Source: Candidatus Thorarchaeota archaeon
GTDB taxonomy: Archaea > Asgardarchaeota > Thorarchaeia > Thorarchaeales > Thorarchaeaceae
DNA: 29,304 nt
Assembly: GCA_030638785.1 (NCBI GenBank)
Contig: DAOWDY010000098.1
Coordinates: 1-29,304 of the forward strand
Direction of reading: 5' to 3'
Under the pieces are notes generated by a model. It was not told the origin of the DNA, searched no databases, and was given only the letters and a program-made list of their open reading frames with translations. Shown one piece after another: positions 25,374 through 29,304 of the stretch. Position 1 is the first letter of the stretch. Every line of letters begins with the position of its first letter. Position numbers and translations under genes: made by a program.

Positions 25374-25544
25374 TTGTGATTCTACTCTTACTGTTATTCT
25401 GATTCTTAATCTCCTTCCTTCGTCTGAGATTCTCTGCCCCTTGAATCTCACCCCGCTGCAGTTTTCTTACAGCGTTTCTCCAATACGAAGTAAATCCCTG
25501 ACTAGGCCAAGAGATTACGTTCTCACGTGACCTTTCGTGTGAAG

Positions 25545-25553
25545 TAATATAAA
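25545..25553 (-). promoter_or_regulatory. TATA box, probable promoter of the SPFH gene
   Basis: The minus strand reads GGGTTTATATTAC, with a purine-rich GAAAGGG just upstream like a BRE. A start near 25522 would give a leader of about 70 nt to the GTG at 25451 or 150 nt to the ATG at 25373. It suggests the SPFH gene is transcribed independently of the NfeD-like gene as well. Confidence 0.5.
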
Positions 25554-25610
25554 CCCTTTCTGGCATGCAGCAGAAAATCGAGTCGGAAAACAAGAATTAG
25601 ATTTCTCTTT

Positions 25611-25636
25611 GGGGAGAGGATTCATCACCTCTCCCC
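25611..25636. terminator. Strong 9-bp hairpin between NfeD-like and SPFH genes
   Basis: GGGGAGAGG (25611-25619) and CCTCTCCCC (25628-25636) form a perfect stem with an 8-nt loop, in the 393-base gap between the two same-strand genes. It probably ends or attenuates the NfeD-like transcript, or protects its 3' end. The rest of 25374-25766 holds the SPFH promoter and otherwise nothing recognised. Confidence 0.6.
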
Positions 25637-25766
25637 TTTGGCGAAGAGATCACGCATGTGTAGAGAGGAGAACAATATCTAGAATGGTTCAGAATGTATT
25701 AAAAACCACTTTTCACGCTGCTGGAAGCATTAGGTTAAAAAGGAAAATTCCGAGGGATGAATTCTT

Positions 25767-26684
25767 CTATTGCACACTCTCAGACTTGGTCTGTTCATGT
25801 GCCCACCGTTTGATATCTTTGCTCTTGTCAACGTAGACAAACTTTTCATCAGCAGAAATGATCCATAGATCAACTCCACGTTTGTACTCGTTTCCTTTGA
25901 CAAATGGTCTGGCATGGAATCTCCTGAGACCCATTTCTGTATCTGTTCTTATTTCTCCAAAACCATCATTAATTGTAGATGTAGCTTCTACTTGTCGCCC
26001 TACTAAGTGTCGTGGACGAATCATGAATCCTGTTTCTACGAATATTCGACTCAAGGCTGAACGGAACGCCCAGACAACGAGCACAACTCCAAAAACGTGA
26101 ATCAGTAATTTGCCAAAAATAGGTATTCCAATACCCTCATAGTAGATAACTGAACCAAAGAAACCAAACGTAACAAGTGAGGTACCAATGGTTACACCAA
26201 GAGGTGCACCTCGAGCGAACTCAAAGAATCCATCTTTCTCTACATCAAGTTCATGATCAACATCAACTTCATGGTCAGCTCCGTGATGTACTCCTTTTTC
26301 CACATCATGGTCAACATCTTTCTCTATGTCATGGTCTACATCGGTATCATAGTCCTTCTCGTAGTCTTTCTCGTAATCATGCTCAACCGCATGGTCCACA
26401 TCATGGTCTATGTCGTGATCGATATCATGGTCTATATCGTGGTCTACATCATGGTCTACGTCGTGGTCTACATCATGGTCTATGTCGTGGTCTACATCAT
26501 GGTCTATGTCATGATCAACATCGTGGTCAACGTCATGATCGACATCATGCTCAGCTCCATGTTCTGATATTGCAGCGAATACTTTTCCAAGAAAGAACAT
26601 TCCAAATGTATAGAATAATCCAATGATGAGAACCCCAAAGGAGAGTTCTCTCAACAGAACTGCCAATGCTAGGAAATCTTGCAT
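25767..26684 (-). CDS. NfeD-like membrane protein with a His/Asp tetrapeptide-repeat loop
   Basis: A 305-aa protein. Residues about 6-38 are a membrane helix. Residues 41-150 are a highly charged insert. From His46 to Asp97 it is 13 strict tetrapeptides of HDVD or HDID, and the four-residue register then continues in degenerate form (HDYE, KDYE, TDVD, HDIE, KDVD). The insert holds about 22 His and many Asp/Glu and no Cys. Two helices (about 163-185 and 190-215) follow, then a C-terminal OB-fold-like domain (225-290: LVGRQVEATSTINDGFGEIR ... GVDLWIISADEKFVYV) of the NfeD/YqiJ type. NfeD-like proteins pair with SPFH scaffolds, and an SPFH gene follows here. The insert is likely a metal-binding (Zn, Ni, Co or Ca) or polyanionic loop; this is inference. 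It is not a feature I know from the family. The start has AGGAG about 15 nt upstream. Confidence 0.85.
   Translation of the reverse strand: MQDFLALAVLLRELSFGVLIIGLFYTFGMFFLGKVFAAISEHGAEHDVDHDVDHDVDHDIDHDVDHDIDHDVDHDVDHDVDHDIDHDIDHDIDHDVDHAVEHDYEKDYEKDYDTDVDHDIEKDVDHDVEKGVHHGADHEVDVDHELDVEKDGFFEFARGAPLGVTIGTSLVTFGFFGSVIYYEGIGIPIFGKLLIHVFGVVLVVWAFRSALSRIFVETGFMIRPRHLVGRQVEATSTINDGFGEIRTDTEMGLRRFHARPFVKGNEYKRGVDLWIISADEKFVYVDKSKDIKRWAHEQTKSESVQ
26394..26549 (-). repeat. 12-bp tandem repeat encoding HDV/ID units
   Basis: Thirteen in-frame 12-bp units read CAT/CAC-GAT/GAC-GTA/ATA/ATC-GAT/GAC on the coding strand. Synonymous third positions and the V/I position vary between units, so the peptide is conserved more tightly than the DNA. 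Higher-order 24- and 36-bp similarity suggests growth by slippage or unequal exchange. A degenerate continuation runs to about 26235. Confidence 0.9.
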
Positions 26685-26711
26685 GACCCTATTTTCCGCT
26701 CCTTTCTCAAC

Positions 26712-26719
26712 GATATAGA
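26712..26719 (-). promoter_or_regulatory. Possible TATA box of the NfeD-like gene
   Basis: The minus strand reads GGTTTCTATATC about 28 bp from the ATG at 26684, so the transcript could be almost leaderless. Proposed from sequence and spacing only. Confidence 0.35.
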
Positions 26720-26805
26720 AACCAAGTGGTCCTGTGATGAATTTGTTTTGAAAGCAGATAAAGGTGAGCTAAAAGTAGAGGAAATCACTAAGGTGAATGG
26801 TAATA

Positions 26806-28674
26806 TCACTTCTTCTTCGGCCAAAGAGTCCATGCAACAATGGTGCCAATGATTGCAGCTGTTGCTATACCTGTCGCCAGCAGCGTTCCACCGAAGGAGT
26901 CCAAAAAGAGTGGTTCCATATCAAGGATAGATATTATAATTGAAGCGTTCGAGGACCACCATATGCGCTCATGAATAAATTCTCCACATAAATAGACAAA
27001 GTTGTTTGAGCTGGCGTGAATATCCATATATTCTGGAACGTCAACTAAGGTCCGCAAGTCCTCACTTATAGAAACTGTATAATTCTCGAGTTGAGTCCCA
27101 TCTTGGTTCAATCTCATGATCAATTGTCCAGGATAGAAACCATCAAACGCAAGAAGAAGATAGATGATTCCATCTGAACCTTGAGTCATGGACCGTATCT
27201 CTAAATAGTCGATCCAATCTTCAGTATTACGGAGAGGAAGCATCTGGAACCATTCTATCTCTCCTTCAGAAGTATACTTTGTAAGATTCAAATGCCTAGG
27301 ATAATAGTAATAGGGTGATTTGATAGCTAGAACAGAACCATCTGAGAGTACAAACATCTCTTCTATGTAATCCTCAATATCCCACTGTCTTTCTCCATAT
27401 TTATTCCATTGGATGATCTGATCATATGTCTGAGTGTAGATATGACCTTCTCTACTGATACCCAAATCGATGATTTCATCCCAGTCGTATAGTCCGAATT
27501 CCCTCTCCCAGATATGCAAGCCTTCTAAGTTCAACTTTATCAAATGATCCGATTGATGATCCCCAGTATCATACGATGAACACCCTATGTATATCTCACC
27601 GTCATCACTAATCTCAATTCCCCTTGGGCTATCGAAAAAATCGTAATCAAATACCTTGCTCCATCTATGATTCCCATTCCTATCAAGCGCTGTTACCATG
27701 ATATTGGTACCTCCCCCTTGGTCTTCAGATGGACCAACTAAGTATACTATGTCATTATGATAGGCGATATCATCCCAAAATACGGTATTCGTACTATTCC
27801 ATGTCTTTCTCCAGACCACTTCTGCTTGAGGATCGAGTTTAGTTAGTGAAATTCCATCGGAATAATCGTAAGTTGAGAGGATGTAGGTGTAACCTTCTGG
27901 AGTGATACAAGAAGAAAGATATTCATCGCGATCTCCCTGTTTCCACGATATTTCATAGAGAGGTTCCTCAGGAGTTGGTAGGTCATTCGCTGTCCTATAG
28001 ATGACGTTCATACTTACTTCTTTAAAACTGATGAGAACAGATCCGGTGTACACTCTCCATCGTGTACTCCCCTCTAAAACAAACTGTATAGAGGGAACCA
28101 AACCAACAACCAACTTTGAGGTTGCATTGCCTTCAGCTTCTAGAAGGCCTTGGAAAATATCTTCCAACGCCCAATCACCTATAATATTCCATTGATAAAA
28201 TAACTGATCCTCTCCCCCATAGAAATTATTAATTTGCAACCAATCTCCATTGGGGTGTACGAACCAGATTCCAATCTCATAGAATCCTACCACTGGGTAA
28301 AAATGAAAATCCTCAGTAGTAGTGATGTTGTATATTAAAGATAGATTCAATGCTATTGGTGTTTCATCGTAATCCCATGTAAACCCTTGAGAGAAATAAA
28401 CAAACTCCATATCATTGGGGGGTGCCTTGGAGAGGTTGTATTCAAGTTCAGTGTCGGCAACGTGAGTCCAATTGAGTGTCACCATTCCCCCGTCTTGATT
28501 CTGTGAATAAGAAAACTCCCCAGAATCCCCAGATATTCCGAACTCGACGGTTTCCTCTAAATCTGGGTTATTTAGAAGCTCCATTGAATCGTACAGATCT
28601 GTTGGAATGTATGCAGAATTTTGGCCTGCTTCTTGGGCATAGACAGGTATCATACCTGCGAGGAGAATGAACAC
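26806..28674 (-). CDS. Secreted beta-propeller protein with C-terminal membrane anchor
   Basis: At least 622 aa from the GTG at 28674, giving a short hydrophobic start (MFILLAGMIPVYAQ) that looks like the second half of a signal peptide. Reading on upstream gives VRPRIPIASIL, a proper basic n-region, and a strong AAAGGAGGAGG lies at 28713-28723, yet the codon at the right spacing (28705-28707) is GTT, not a usual start. Residues about 60-230 are an all-beta region that resembles carbohydrate- or ligand-binding modules; residues about 245-560 hold PQQ/SBBP-like propeller blades (for example GYTYILSTYDYSDGISLTKL, DDGEIYIGCSSYDTG). A single membrane helix near 598-617 and the end WPKKK anchor it. 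N-x-S/T sites are frequent. The gene downstream of the window's right edge is a paralog. Confidence 0.85.
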   Translation of the reverse strand: MFILLAGMIPVYAQEAGQNSAYIPTDLYDSMELLNNPDLEETVEFGISGDSGEFSYSQNQDGGMVTLNWTHVADTELEYNLSKAPPNDMEFVYFSQGFTWDYDETPIALNLSLIYNITTTEDFHFYPVVGFYEIGIWFVHPNGDWLQINNFYGGEDQLFYQWNIIGDWALEDIFQGLLEAEGNATSKLVVGLVPSIQFVLEGSTRWRVYTGSVLISFKEVSMNVIYRTANDLPTPEEPLYEISWKQGDRDEYLSSCITPEGYTYILSTYDYSDGISLTKLDPQAEVVWRKTWNSTNTVFWDDIAYHNDIVYLVGPSEDQGGGTNIMVTALDRNGNHRWSKVFDYDFFDSPRGIEISDDGEIYIGCSSYDTGDHQSDHLIKLNLEGLHIWEREFGLYDWDEIIDLGISREGHIYTQTYDQIIQWNKYGERQWDIEDYIEEMFVLSDGSVLAIKSPYYYYPRHLNLTKYTSEGEIEWFQMLPLRNTEDWIDYLEIRSMTQGSDGIIYLLLAFDGFYPGQLIMRLNQDGTQLENYTVSISEDLRTLVDVPEYMDIHASSNNFVYLCGEFIHERIWWSSNASIIISILDMEPLFLDSFGGTLLATGIATAAIIGTIVAWTLWPKKK

Positions 28675-28766
28675 AAGAATTGATGCAATTGGGATTCTGG
28701 GTCGAACGGGGTCCTCCTCCTTTAATATTCGTATTGCAACATTAAATTCCTCATAATATTCATATT

Positions 28767-28775
28767 GTAATATAG
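28767..28775 (-). promoter_or_regulatory. TATA box upstream of the propeller gene
   Basis: The minus strand reads GCTATATTAC. A start near 28744 would lie about 20 nt before the strong AAAGGAGGAGG ribosome binding site. This supports translation beginning just after that site rather than at the GTG 45 nt further on. Confidence 0.45.
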
Positions 28776-28901
28776 CATATGTTTCTATTAAGCGCTACCA
28801 CTGTAATCCTATTGCAACTCATCATAGAAGTGGACGATTTTATTTTGAAAGCAAATAATGTGAGATAAAACAGATACTAACTATTGATGGAAGATGAAAT
28901 T

Positions 28902-29304
28902 TCATTTTTTGTTTTTTTGCAAAAAGTGCCATACAACTATTGTGCTAATGATTGCAGTTGTAGCAATACCGGTACTTAGTAGGGTTCCACCGAATGAGCC
29001 AAAGAAGAGTGGTTCTATTCCGTGGACAGCTACTGTAACCGAATAGTCCCATTCATCATCGAGCATTCGTCCACACAAATAGACTATGTTGTTTGAGCTA
29101 ATGTGAATATCCATGTATTGTGGAACATTATATGCCATGTACAATTCTTCACTAAAAGCTACTGTATAATTCTCAAGCTGAATTCCATCTTGGTTCATTC
29201 TAATAATTACTCGTCCGGGATGGAAACCACCCATTGCTAGGAGAAGGTAAATGGTTCCATCTGGTGACTGAGTCATGGACCGTATCTGAGCATAGTCGTA
29301 CCAA
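28902..29304 (-). CDS. Paralogous secreted beta-propeller protein, C-terminal part (5' end beyond window)
   Basis: The frame is open to the right edge: 134 codons are visible, starting WYDYAQIRSMTQ. It aligns along its whole length with the C-terminus of the neighbouring 622-aa protein (WIDYLEIRSMTQ...), with a clear majority of identical residues, for example LNQDGTQLENYTV versus MNQDGIQLENYTV and EPLFLDSFGGTLLATGIATA versus EPLFFGSFGGTLLSTGIATT. It ends in the same membrane helix and a basic tail (LQKNKK). This is the upstream member of a tandem pair that may continue outside the window. The same extracellular propeller role is inferred. Confidence 0.88.
   Translation of the reverse strand, partial: WYDYAQIRSMTQSPDGTIYLLLAMGGFHPGRVIIRMNQDGIQLENYTVAFSEELYMAYNVPQYMDIHISSNNIVYLCGRMLDDEWDYSVTVAVHGIEPLFFGSFGGTLLSTGIATTAIISTIVVWHFLQKNKK

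Noticed and set aside
26235..26564. CRISPR-like array
   Set aside because: Units are contiguous 12-bp in-frame codons with no unique spacers; the array is part of a membrane protein gene.
26177..26626. Plus-strand open frames across the HD array (His/Leu-rich or Met/Val-rich products)
   Set aside because: They are antisense readings of the repeat in the NfeD-like gene, which has membrane helices and an OB domain that support the minus-strand frame.

Overview
The window looks like chromosomal DNA of an archaeon. Several genes are preceded by TATA-type promoters rather than bacterial -35/-10 pairs. The Y-family DNA polymerase ends in a PCNA-binding PIP-box. There are a luciferase-fold oxidoreductase of the type that usually uses F420, large secreted surface proteins with a C-terminal membrane anchor and Lys-rich tail, and many clear GGAGG/GAGGT ribosome binding sites. 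The set of giant thrombospondin-type-3 and beta-propeller surface proteins, PAS kinases and a flotillin-like protein would fit an Asgard (for example Thorarchaeota-like) or a euryarchaeal lineage. The sequence alone does not settle which. There are no rRNA, tRNA, CRISPR or transposase genes.

Layout. (1) 1-8072, minus strand: a short possible leader ORF, a 1568-aa thrombospondin-type-3 surface protein, and a secreted FG-GAP/NHL propeller protein. The last two overlap by ATGA. The propeller gene fills 1-3178 with no stop and runs off the left edge. (2) 8339-9439, plus: DinB-type polymerase. (3) 9423-13167, minus: a 1145-aa REC-PAS-PAS-PAS-PAS-GAF-PAS histidine kinase, followed by a 79-aa free-standing histidine-phosphotransfer-like (DHp) protein that resembles the kinase's own DHp domain. 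(4) 13295-17759, plus: sfsA, an eight-helix membrane protein, an ABC ATPase and an ABC-2-like permease. (5) 17767-19987, minus: ArsR/SmtB repressor plus P1B-2 Zn/Cd/Pb ATPase, with a perfect 12-10-12 inverted repeat at the repressor promoter. (6) 20290-22735, plus: a PAS histidine kinase fused to a C-terminal thioredoxin-fold domain with a CxxC, then a luciferase-like oxidoreductase. (7) 22779-23981: DsrE-like protein and a four-helix membrane protein (minus), divergent from TusA (plus), a small sulfur-trafficking set. (8) 24042-26684, minus: an NfeD-like membrane protein carrying a long His/Asp tetrapeptide array, and an SPFH/flotillin-like protein, recalling the YqiJ-YqiK pair. (9) 26806-29304, minus: two tandem paralogous secreted beta-propeller proteins, the second cut by the right edge.

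Themes: cell-surface display at both ends, and metal, thiol and redox sensing in the middle. The items most worth a second look are the kinase-thioredoxin fusion near DsrE/TusA, the (HDV/ID)n array in the NfeD-like protein next to the flotillin, and the stand-alone DHp mini-protein behind its probable parent kinase.
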